From NCBI GenBank assembly GCA_017537045.1, contig JAFYLN010000149.1:13171-77170 (forward strand): DNA of 64,000 nt, in the 5' to 3' direction. This document shows positions 1-8,923 of this stretch, one piece after another. Position numbers and translations under genes: made by a program. The stretch is from Oscillospiraceae bacterium (GTDB taxonomy: Bacteria; Bacillota_A; Clostridia; Oscillospirales; Oscillospiraceae). Under the pieces are notes generated by a model, which saw nothing but the letters and a program-made list of their open reading frames with translations, did not search any database and was not told where the DNA came from. Every line of letters starts with the position of its first letter. Within the stretch, counting starts at the first letter, position 1.

Positions 1-3
1 ATG

Positions 4-42
4 GGGATTCCCACGCCAGTGTGAGCACTGGCTCGGAATGAC
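4..42. repeat. Family B palindromic repeat unit (fragment)
   Basis: A unit opening GGGATTCCCACG and closing TCGGAATGAC around a CCAGTG/CACTGG hairpin. The same unit recurs near 4911, 28445 and 59215. It lies at the window edge, so its full extent is unknown. Confidence 0.6.
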
Positions 43-53
43 GCGGTATTCGT

Positions 54-94
54 AAAAGCATCCCGACCCGAGATGGGCCGGGATGATGCTTTTT
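54..94 (-). terminator. Terminator after ftsZ
   Basis: GC-rich hairpin (CATCCCGGCCC pairing with GGGTCGGGATG, minus strand) just beyond the ftsZ stop, with A/T runs on both sides, so it could work in both directions. Confidence 0.75.
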
Positions 95-97
95 CTA

Positions 98-1195
<1,098 letters not shown>

Positions 1196-1272
1196 ATTCT
1201 CTCCTCCTATGTATCCTTTTTCAGCAATTGGCTGTACCATGCTGAATTTACGTCTTTTTTTAGTACCCATAT

Positions 1273-1301
1273 ATTCTATCCTGAAAAAATCAATTGGTCA
1301 A
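1273..1301 (-). promoter_or_regulatory. ftsZ sigma-A promoter
   Basis: TTGACC, 17-bp spacer, TAGAAT on the minus strand in the ftsQ-ftsZ gap, about 80 bp before the ftsZ start. It would allow ftsZ expression beyond that from the dcw promoter. Confidence 0.7.
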
Positions 1302-1347
1302 TAGAAAATATCGAATTTCCTACGAAAATTTACATAATTCTTACAAA

Positions 1348-2574
1348 TCAGTCAGAGAACGGTGTGTAGCCGACCCGGTCAGGCCATGTTGTGAAGCTCA
1401 CATCCAGAATGCCCATATCGTAATCCGTGAGCTGGTTCACTGCGGCTTTCATCCAGCTGATTTTGATATTCATATTGCCTGCATCACCCAGTTTGACCTG
1501 GAAACGCTGGCCGTACCACAATTCGATGTTGCTCAAGCTGCGTACATCAATACTGGCGGCTTCACCAACGATATCATTAGCTTCCAACTGCTGCAGGATC
1601 ATCAGCGCCGTATCCAGACGGGCTGCGCCGGTCACGATCACAGGTTGGGTTTCCTCAGGCAGCGCAGAGCCTGCCTCGGTTGCCGCAGTGGTTTCCTCCG
1701 GTTCTTCCATGGCGCGGGCCTGCTGGCCGGGTGCAGGGTTGTCCAGATAGACACCCTCGATTTTGGTATAGTCCGTGGCTGTGCCGGAGTCGATCTGCTC
1801 CACCACTTTACCGCCGGAGGTCATCAGCCAGTTGGTGCCGTCCAAGGTGGTGATTGCATATGCAACATCGATTTCCTCTACGTAAATATTAACCGTATCT
1901 GGCAATTTTATACCAATCCGGACGGTATCCACATAAGGAAGCGCCGCCTTGATCTTTCCGCAGGCGCGGGTGTTGTTCAGGCTCAGAAGATTGGAGCCTG
2001 TTTCGATGCCGCCAGCCTCCTGCACCGTCCATGCGCTGTAGGCCTTGTTGCCATAGACCACGACCTTCTCTACCTTGAAGAAGACGGAAATACCCAAGGT
2101 GATCGCCACGACCACCGCGATTACGATCAGAATCTTCATGAGCATCTGGTTCAGATTCACGGGAACGGGCTGGGTATAGGTGACCTCCGGACGTTTTTTC
2201 TTCTTGGCTTCCTCTGCCTTGCGCGCCTTGGCGCGGCGGGCAGATTTGCGGCGCTGTTCGGCGCGTTTGACTGCCTCAGGATTCATGGCGCGCTGCTTTT
2301 TCTGCTCGGTCTTGAACACCTGCTCCTCCATTTTATAGGGGGCATAGGCGCTTTGCTGCACGATATTGTGGGTCTCCATAGCAGTGCGCTGAACAGGCTG
2401 CTGGGATGCACGCTGCACCGGCTTTTCCGCCTGCCGGCGGGGCTGCTGGGCGCTGCGTCCGCTGGGTGCCGTGCGCGAAGGCGCGCTGCGCTGCTGACCC
2501 GTTTGCTTTGCGGACGGACGCTGGGCGTTTTGGGAACGCTGCTGCGCAGGCCGCTTCTTCTGTTTTGTATCCAT
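1348..2574 (-). CDS. ftsQ: Cell division protein FtsQ/DivIB
   Basis: Bitopic divisome protein of the FtsQ/DivIB family, which forms a complex with FtsL and DivIC at the septum. The 408 residues comprise a long cytoplasmic tail very rich in Arg, Lys, Gln and Ala (about 1-143), one transmembrane helix (about 145-166), and an extracellular POTRA domain starting KVEKVVVYGNKAYS with the family pattern TGSNLLSLN, then the beta domain. The cytoplasmic tail is far longer than in E. coli FtsQ and low in complexity. Position between murG and ftsZ supports the call. AAGTTT and GGAGG precede the ATG. Identity rests on POTRA pattern, topology and context rather than strong sequence conservation. Confidence 0.88.
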   Translation of the reverse strand: MDTKQKKRPAQQRSQNAQRPSAKQTGQQRSAPSRTAPSGRSAQQPRRQAEKPVQRASQQPVQRTAMETHNIVQQSAYAPYKMEEQVFKTEQKKQRAMNPEAVKRAEQRRKSARRAKARKAEEAKKKKRPEVTYTQPVPVNLNQMLMKILIVIAVVVAITLGISVFFKVEKVVVYGNKAYSAWTVQEAGGIETGSNLLSLNNTRACGKIKAALPYVDTVRIGIKLPDTVNIYVEEIDVAYAITTLDGTNWLMTSGGKVVEQIDSGTATDYTKIEGVYLDNPAPGQQARAMEEPEETTAATEAGSALPEETQPVIVTGAARLDTALMILQQLEANDIVGEAASIDVRSLSNIELWYGQRFQVKLGDAGNMNIKISWMKAAVNQLTDYDMGILDVSFTTWPDRVGYTPFSD

Positions 2575-2594
2575 AAACTTCCTCCGGGGAAATC

Positions 2595-3719
2595 TTAATT
2601 CTTTGCCAATTCCTCCACCATGTCACAAATGCGCTCGGCAGAGTCGATCTTCACCATGCCGCGCAGGGCTTTGGACATGGCTTCGCGGCGGGCTTCATCC
2701 ACCAGCAGACCCTGCACCTCGGCATAGAGAATTTCGGGTGTGCAATCCTTTTCCAGAATCACCACGGCACCGCCAGCACTTTCCAGAACACGGGCGTTCT
2801 TTTCCTGATGGTTATTCGTCACATTCGGAGAAGGGATCAGAATGCAGGGTGTACCCGTTGCGGCGATCTCGTTGCAGGTGGCGCTGCCGGCCCGGCCAAT
2901 GACCACATCGGCGGCGGCCATGACTGTGGGCATATTGTAAATATACTCCCGCATGTCTATTGCAGGGCAGTTTTCGTAGTCCACACCGTTGTCTCTTACC
3001 TTGTCCGGCATCCAACCCCAGCCGAAGCTGCCGACTGCATGGATATGATGGAAAGGAAAACCATCCTCCTGCTCCAAAGGGAGCATACCTGCGATGGTCT
3101 CATTCATAACCTTGGCACCCTGAGAGCCGAAGGCAGAAACGACGACCTGAACATCCTCAAGACCCAGCAGCTTCTTTGCCTCGGTCTTTCCGGTGGTGAC
3201 AAACTCCTGACGGACGGGCATACCGACTACTTCCACACGCTCGGGGTGCTTATAGTGTCTGACGCTTTCATCAAAGCAGACCAGCACACGGTCTGCAACT
3301 GCTGCGGCCATTTTTGTCGTCAATCCAGGAACCGCGTTGGCTTCATGGACAATGGTGGGAACTTTCAGCTGGGAGCCTGCCAGAAGCGCAGGGAAGCTGG
3401 CATAGCCGCCGGTGCCCACAATTACATCCGCGCCGAAATCACGAATGATTTTCTTGCACTTGGAAACTGCATTGATGACGCATTTGACGGCATTGATATT
3501 TTTTTTAATGCCCGCCATATTCAGCTTGCGGCTCAGACCGGAGCCCGGCAGAGTGATCAGTTCGTAGCCTGCTGCGGGAACCAACTTCTCCTCCATATGT
3601 CCTTCGGCACCGATGAAGAGGATCTTGCAATCCGGTTTGCGCTGCTTCAATATATTTGCTACGGCGATGCCTGGATTGATATGTCCGGCTGTACCGCCGC
3701 AGGTAAAAATCACATTCAT
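2595..3719 (-). CDS. murG: UDP-GlcNAc:lipid I GlcNAc transferase MurG
   Basis: Peripheral membrane GT28 glycosyltransferase that converts lipid I to lipid II on the cytoplasmic face. The 374-residue product starts MNVIFTCGGTAGHINP; the GGTAGH loop (8-13) binds acceptor/diphosphate, and the C-terminal half carries the UDP-GlcNAc binding stretch GRAGSATCNEIAATG. An in-frame extension reaches 3962, but it overlaps ftsW in another frame and has no SD, whereas GGAGGTAATCCT precedes the ATG at 3719. This start overlaps the ftsW stop as ATGA, implying translational coupling. Confidence 0.97.
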   Translation of the reverse strand: MNVIFTCGGTAGHINPGIAVANILKQRKPDCKILFIGAEGHMEEKLVPAAGYELITLPGSGLSRKLNMAGIKKNINAVKCVINAVSKCKKIIRDFGADVIVGTGGYASFPALLAGSQLKVPTIVHEANAVPGLTTKMAAAVADRVLVCFDESVRHYKHPERVEVVGMPVRQEFVTTGKTEAKKLLGLEDVQVVVSAFGSQGAKVMNETIAGMLPLEQEDGFPFHHIHAVGSFGWGWMPDKVRDNGVDYENCPAIDMREYIYNMPTVMAAADVVIGRAGSATCNEIAATGTPCILIPSPNVTNNHQEKNARVLESAGGAVVILEKDCTPEILYAEVQGLLVDEARREAMSKALRGMVKIDSAERICDMVEELAKN

Positions 3720-4879
3720 AGGATTACCTCCTGTTTTTTTATCTGATCCCGTGTGCGGGAAATACTCAAAACAATACCCATCTCCCCCAGATTGACCGCC
3801 AGCGCCGTACCTCCGTAGGAAAAGAAAGGCAGGGCGATGCCGGTGGACGGAAGCAGGTTTGTCACCACCGCCAGATTCAAAATGGTCTGGACGGCAATAA
3901 GGGTCACAAGTCCTGCGGCAAAGACCGTGGAAAACCGGCTTGATGCCCGCAGGGCGATCCAATAGCCGCGCCCAATTGCTGCCGAAAACAGCGCAATAAT
4001 CAGCAATGCGCCGAAAAGCCCCAATTCTTCGCAGATGATCGCAAAAATGTAGTCATTATACTGGAATGGTAAATACAGGTATTTCTGCTTCGATTTACCC
4101 AGCCCCAGGCCGAACAGGCCGCCGGAGCCGATGGCGTAAAGGGATTGTAGGATCTGATAGCCGGTATCACCGGGATCATTCTCCGGATGCAGCCATGCGG
4201 TGACACGGTCACCTGCATAGCCCATAAAGCTGACATAGATGATAACAAACACCACAGCCGCACCCGCTCCGGCCAGCAGCCATTTGGGGTGGGTTCCTGC
4301 AATGTACATCATCACCACGGCCACCATGCCCATGAGCATGATGGCGGAAAGATGCTTTTCCAGTGCCAGCGGCACTAAGATTCCGAGAAGCGCGGTACCG
4401 AAGCCCAGCACACCATAGCGGAATTTTTTTGCTTCCTGTCCGAAGCTGCGGGTAAGCCGCGCAAAAAGCAGGATCATGGTGAATTTCGCAATTTCAGAGG
4501 GCTGGAACTGGATGCCCGCCAGATTGATCCAGCGGCGCGCTCCGTTGACCTCTTCGCCGATCACCAGCACGCTCAGCAGCAGTACAATACTGACTGCATA
4601 TAACGGCCAGGCCAGACGGTACCAGAGTTCCGCCGGAATGCGGCTGAAAAAATACATCGCAATGAGCCCCATGGCAGCGCAGACCGCCTGCTTTTGTAAA
4701 TAGCGGGTTGTGATCTCATAGCCTGTGTCGTATTCACTCTGGGCATAGCTTGCCGAATACAGCATCGCCAGACCCACAGTGAGCAACAGCAGAATCAGGA
4801 TTAAAAATGGGATGTCCACTGTTTCGCCGCGCAAAGCGCGACGGTCCTCTTTGGCATTCGAAGGATGCTTCGATGCCAT
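3716..4879 (-). CDS. ftsW: SEDS peptidoglycan polymerase FtsW
   Basis: Polytopic SEDS-family glycosyltransferase that polymerises lipid II at the septum together with a class B PBP. The 387-residue protein has about ten hydrophobic segments after a short charged N-terminus. It contains SEDS hallmarks such as GARRWINLAG and QPSEIAKF, and near the C-terminus TGIALPFFSYGG. ATG at 4879 follows AAAGGAGCTC; an upstream in-frame ATG has no SD. The alternatives RodA and SpoVE belong to the same family; its place next to murG and ftsQ favours FtsW. Behind it, where murD often sits, there are only repeats. Confidence 0.92.
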   Translation of the reverse strand: MASKHPSNAKEDRRALRGETVDIPFLILILLLLTVGLAMLYSASYAQSEYDTGYEITTRYLQKQAVCAAMGLIAMYFFSRIPAELWYRLAWPLYAVSIVLLLSVLVIGEEVNGARRWINLAGIQFQPSEIAKFTMILLFARLTRSFGQEAKKFRYGVLGFGTALLGILVPLALEKHLSAIMLMGMVAVVMMYIAGTHPKWLLAGAGAAVVFVIIYVSFMGYAGDRVTAWLHPENDPGDTGYQILQSLYAIGSGGLFGLGLGKSKQKYLYLPFQYNDYIFAIICEELGLFGALLIIALFSAAIGRGYWIALRASSRFSTVFAAGLVTLIAVQTILNLAVVTNLLPSTGIALPFFSYGGTALAVNLGEMGIVLSISRTRDQIKKQEVIL

Positions 4880-4910
4880 AAAAGAGCTCCTTTCGCAAAA
4901 CAAAACAATT

Positions 4911-5088
4911 CATTCCGCGCCAGTGCGCACACTGCGGCGTTAGAATCCCCTTCAGGTTTACAGAGCCTTCCTAAAAAATGATGGGGATTGCCACACTCGT
5001 GCTGCAGAGCGCAGCGAATCTAATAATCTCAATGGTTGCCGGTGGCAACCATACCATAATTCAATGCGGACTGGTTCGCAATGACAGC
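4911..5088. repeat. Family B repeat cluster between mraY and ftsW
   Basis: At least two family B units: one around 4911-4950 (GCCAGTGCGCACACTG core, GGAATG edge) and a longer one opening GGGGATTGCCACAC and closing TCGCAATGACAG, with internal palindromes such as GGTTGCC/GGCAACC. They occupy nearly the whole 214-bp gap between mraY and ftsW. No coding potential was seen. Confidence 0.7.
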
Positions 5089-5093
5089 GTAAT

Positions 5094-6071
5094 TTAATTG
5101 ATCAGTCCCTGAACACTCAGCCAGGCCAGCAGACACATGACGGCGGACACAGCAGCAAAGGTCAGCACGATCTTTTCCTCCTTCCAGCCGCACATCTCAA
5201 AATGATGGTGGATGGGAGACATTTTAAACAGGCGCTTGCCGTGGGTCAGCTTGAAATAGCCCACCTGCAGAATGACGGACATGGTCTCGCAGATGTAGAC
5301 GAAGCCCACCAGAATCAGAATCAGGGGCATATCCAGTGCAAAGGACATGGCGCAGACCACGCCACCCAGAAACAGGGAGCCGGTATCGCCCATGAAGAGC
5401 TTGGCGGGATGCCAGTTATAGCCAAGATAGGCAATCAGGCCACCGATCAGCGCAGCAGGCAGCAAGGCCAGGTCAAACCGACCCAGTGCAACGGATACCG
5501 CTGTAAAGAACACCATGACCGGAAGGGTGACGGAACTGGACAGGCCGTCCACGCCATCAGTCAGATTGACCGCATTGTCGCACCCGAGCATGACAAACAT
5601 GGCAAAGAAAATATAAACCAGAGGATGCATCTCAATGGATACATTGACAAAGGGGATGTATAAATTACAATTCATAGCACCTGTCTTATACATGGTATAC
5701 AGGAACAGCGCGGACACCGCCAGTTGGAGCATCATCTTCTGTTTGGAGGTCAGACCTTCATTTTGCTTTTTCTTCATTTTACAGAAGTCGTCCACAAAGC
5801 CAATGGCACCAAAGCAGAGGGAAATTGCATATACATAAAACACTGCATAATCGGTCATAAAGGGAATATTGCACAGCAGGCAGATCAACGCCGCAGCAAT
5901 GAACATCAAACCGCCCATCATAGGGGTGCCTGCCTTGTAATTATGCCAAGTGGGGCCGATTTGCCGGATGGATTGACCGGCTTTCAGCGCCCGCAAAACG
6001 GGCAGCAGCAGATAGCCGATACCGCCGGAAAGGACGCAGCCAACTACCGCCGTAATCAGGATTCTAGTCAT
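5094..6071 (-). CDS. mraY: Phospho-MurNAc-pentapeptide transferase MraY
   Basis: Integral membrane enzyme that transfers phospho-MurNAc-pentapeptide from UDP to undecaprenyl phosphate, forming lipid I. The 325 residues (usual length) have about ten transmembrane segments and the PNPT-family motifs: a DDFCK Asp-Asp pair on the first catalytic loop, NLTDGVDGL on the next loop, and the MraY-specific SPIHHHFEM near the C-terminus. It follows murF by 18 bp and is the last gene before the repeat-filled gap ahead of ftsW. Confidence 0.97.
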   Translation of the reverse strand: MTRILITAVVGCVLSGGIGYLLLPVLRALKAGQSIRQIGPTWHNYKAGTPMMGGLMFIAAALICLLCNIPFMTDYAVFYVYAISLCFGAIGFVDDFCKMKKKQNEGLTSKQKMMLQLAVSALFLYTMYKTGAMNCNLYIPFVNVSIEMHPLVYIFFAMFVMLGCDNAVNLTDGVDGLSSSVTLPVMVFFTAVSVALGRFDLALLPAALIGGLIAYLGYNWHPAKLFMGDTGSLFLGGVVCAMSFALDMPLILILVGFVYICETMSVILQVGYFKLTHGKRLFKMSPIHHHFEMCGWKEEKIVLTFAAVSAVMCLLAWLSVQGLIN

Positions 6072-6089
6072 ACGTGATTCCTCCGTATT

Positions 6090-7451
6090 TTATTTCTCAT
6101 CTTTCAGGAACAGTTCCAGAACCTGCTCCATGTGCATGCCGCGGCTGCCCTTGAACAGGTAAACGTCACCGGCTTTCGCCAGCCGCTTCAATGCAGAAGC
6201 CATTTCCTCATGGGTTTCAAAATGGCGTGCATAAACGGGATTCACACCGCCGGTAACCGCACCGCTGGCGACCCGGTTGGAATTGGGTCCGTAGGCATAG
6301 ATCACATCCGCATTTTCAGCAGCAATGCGGCCGATCTTGAAATGCTCTGCCCAGGTCACATCGCCCAGCTCCAGCATATCACCCAGAACCGCAATACGGC
6401 GGCCCGCACGTTTACCCAGAACCTTCAGAGCGGCTGCCATGGATTCGGGGCCTGCATTGTAGCAATCGCTGATAATGGTATAACCCTTTGCTTCATAGAT
6501 TTCCTGACGGCCGGCCATATTCCGGAACATGCTCAGCTGCTCCTGAATCCGCACCGGGCTGACCCCCAGCTCCAGTGCCACTGCAACCGCTGCCATGGCA
6601 TCAGCCACAAAATGCCGGCCTTCCAGCGCCATTTCAACGGGGAAACACTGGTTTCCATTGCAGACATTGAACTTAAGAGAGCCGCTTTCTTCCTGCACCG
6701 TGTTGTAGCTAACGGCGCAGACAGCGTCATCACTGCCAAAGTATGTAACGCTCTGCTCGATCTTCCGGGGCAGATTGCGCAGCATGGCATCGTCACCATT
6801 GAGGATCACGCGGCTGTCTTTTTCCATACCCTCCAGAATTTCCAGCTTCGCCTGCCGGACACCCTCCATGGAACCGAGGAACTCAATATGCATGGAACCG
6901 ATGTTGACGATCACCGCAATATCCGGCTGTGCGATGGAAGAAAGATATGCCATTTCCCGGAAGTGGTTCATGCCCATTTCCAGAGCAGCCACTTCGGTAT
7001 CCACAGGCATGGCCAGAATTGCCATGGGCATGCCAATGTCGTTGTTGTGGTTGACCGGAGTTTTTGCGGTGCGGTAAGTGCTCTCCAGTACCGCTGCCAC
7101 CATTTCCTTGGTGGTGCTTTTACCCACGCTGCCGGTGATGCCCACCACCTTGCAGCCGATGCGCTTACGCTCCGCACGGGCGATGTCACCAAGCGCAGTT
7201 CGGGGATCAGGCACAATGATTGCAGGATAATCCCCAGCCACGCGGCTGCAAAGCACTGCGGCTGCGCCCTTTTCAATTGCCTGCGGAATAAAATCATGTC
7301 CGTCCCGGGCACCCTGCAGCACGATGAAGAGCTGGCCGGGCTGGATCAGGCGCGTATCGTTATTGGCACCTAAAAATTCAATATCTTCGTATTTCGGATC
7401 CACCCAGCCGCCGCAAAAGGAGGCAGCCTGTTTCAGTGTCAATTTTCCCAT
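6090..7451 (-). CDS. murF: UDP-MurNAc-tripeptide:D-Ala-D-Ala ligase MurF
   Basis: Cytoplasmic ATP-dependent ligase adding D-Ala-D-Ala to UDP-MurNAc-tripeptide. The 453-residue product has the Mur ligase three-domain layout: N-terminal UDP-binding domain, central ATPase with P-loop GITGSVGKST (104-113) followed by NHNNDIG, and a C-terminal domain with DCYNAGPESM. It starts 3 bp after the murE stop, within the dcw operon. The D-Ala-D-Ala donor would come from ddl at 53.8-54.9 kb in this window. Confidence 0.96.
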   Translation of the reverse strand: MGKLTLKQAASFCGGWVDPKYEDIEFLGANNDTRLIQPGQLFIVLQGARDGHDFIPQAIEKGAAAVLCSRVAGDYPAIIVPDPRTALGDIARAERKRIGCKVVGITGSVGKSTTKEMVAAVLESTYRTAKTPVNHNNDIGMPMAILAMPVDTEVAALEMGMNHFREMAYLSSIAQPDIAVIVNIGSMHIEFLGSMEGVRQAKLEILEGMEKDSRVILNGDDAMLRNLPRKIEQSVTYFGSDDAVCAVSYNTVQEESGSLKFNVCNGNQCFPVEMALEGRHFVADAMAAVAVALELGVSPVRIQEQLSMFRNMAGRQEIYEAKGYTIISDCYNAGPESMAAALKVLGKRAGRRIAVLGDMLELGDVTWAEHFKIGRIAAENADVIYAYGPNSNRVASGAVTGGVNPVYARHFETHEEMASALKRLAKAGDVYLFKGSRGMHMEQVLELFLKDEK

Positions 7452-7454
7452 AAA

Positions 7455-8903
7455 TTATCCCTTCGATTCTGTCAGATGGGCGGCCACTTCTTCCCGTTCA
7501 TCCAGATGGTATTTCACGCCATGGATCTCCTGGTAGGTTTCGTGACCCTTTCCCGCCAGTATAATTATATCATCTTTTTTCGCAATGTCCATAGCATATC
7601 GAATGGCATTTCTTCTCTCCGGCACCACAATATAGTCACCCATGCTGTCATCGACACCTTTTAAGATATCTTCGATGATGGCCATGGGGTCTTCGGTGCG
7701 GGGATTGTCAGAGGTAATGACGGCAAAGTCGGACTCCCTGACGCCGATCCTGCCCATGATCGGGCGTTTGATTGGATCACGGTCACCGCCGCAGCCAAAG
7801 ACCGCAATAACTCTGCCCTTGCAGAAGCCTCTGACCGCAGTCAGAACATTTTCCAGGCCGTCCGGGGTGTGGGCATAATCGATCAGGACGGAGTAAGGTG
7901 TAGAAGGTGTAGGAACCACTTCAATCCGACCCTTAACACCCTTTGCGGTTGCAAGGGCAGCCGCTGCCTCTTCCAGAGGAATATTCAGCGCAGATGCAAT
8001 ACCCAGCACTGCCAGCGCATTATAAACCGTAAACTTACCCGGGATGCCGAGGCTGACCGGGACGGACTTTTCACTATTCCCGGCATTAAAATGGATTCCC
8101 TCAGCATGAAGCTCCAGATTTCGGGCACACAGCGTGCCCTTCTGCAAGGAATAGGTCGTGACAGGGCAGGCAGCTTTTTCCATCATGCGCATCGCATAGG
8201 AATCGTCTGCATTGATGACAGCCTTGCCGCAGCGGGCAAACAGCTCTGCCTTGGCATCGCAATAGGCATCCATAGTCTTATGGAAATCCAGATGGTCTTC
8301 CGTCAGATTGGTAAAGGCCGCCACATCAAAGTGGACACCGCCGACGCGGTCAAGCGTCAGTGCATGGGAAGAAACCTCCATCACCACATGGGTACAGCCG
8401 GCATCACGCATTCTGGCAAAGAGCGCCTGCAGTTCAAAGCTTTCAGGCGTCGTGCGCTCCGTGGGGATCACTTCATCGCCCACCAAATTCTCCATGGTGC
8501 CAATGAGACCCACTTTTGCGCCCAGGGTCTTTTCCAGAACATGCTTGAGGAGCAAGGTAACGGAGGTTTTTCCATTGGTTCCGGTGACACCAATCATGGT
8601 CATGGAGCTGGCAGGATGTCCATAGAAATTCGTGCCGATCATGGCTAGGGCATAGCGGTCACTGCTGACCAGCACATAGGGCACATCGGATGTTGGCTTT
8701 TTTGCAGTCACCACCACTGCAGCACCCTTTTCCAGTGCCATAGGGATAAAGCGGTTGCCGTCGGAGGCAAAGCCGGTGATGGCAACAAACAGGCCGTCCC
8801 GGGTCACCTTGCGGGAATCATAGGCAACTGCTTCGATGTTCATTTCGAAATCCACATTGGATTCTATGACCTTAATGCCTTGCAGAAGTTCTTTCAGTTT
8901 CAT
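7455..8903 (-). CDS. murE: UDP-MurNAc-dipeptide:meso-DAP ligase MurE
   Basis: Cytoplasmic Mur ligase that adds the third stem residue. The 482-residue product shows P-loop GVTGTNGKTS (105-114), the HxxxH-like ATPase region, and DNPRTEDP (about 399-406). DNPR is the recognised determinant for meso-diaminopimelate specificity (Lys-adding enzymes differ there), so the peptidoglycan is predicted to be the DAP type. AAGGAGGACAAAAG precedes the ATG. murF follows by 3 bp, so the two are probably coupled. Confidence 0.96.
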   Translation of the reverse strand: MKLKELLQGIKVIESNVDFEMNIEAVAYDSRKVTRDGLFVAITGFASDGNRFIPMALEKGAAVVVTAKKPTSDVPYVLVSSDRYALAMIGTNFYGHPASSMTMIGVTGTNGKTSVTLLLKHVLEKTLGAKVGLIGTMENLVGDEVIPTERTTPESFELQALFARMRDAGCTHVVMEVSSHALTLDRVGGVHFDVAAFTNLTEDHLDFHKTMDAYCDAKAELFARCGKAVINADDSYAMRMMEKAACPVTTYSLQKGTLCARNLELHAEGIHFNAGNSEKSVPVSLGIPGKFTVYNALAVLGIASALNIPLEEAAAALATAKGVKGRIEVVPTPSTPYSVLIDYAHTPDGLENVLTAVRGFCKGRVIAVFGCGGDRDPIKRPIMGRIGVRESDFAVITSDNPRTEDPMAIIEDILKGVDDSMGDYIVVPERRNAIRYAMDIAKKDDIIILAGKGHETYQEIHGVKYHLDEREEVAAHLTESKG

Positions 8904-8923
8904 ATCTTTTGTCCTCCTTTGCC

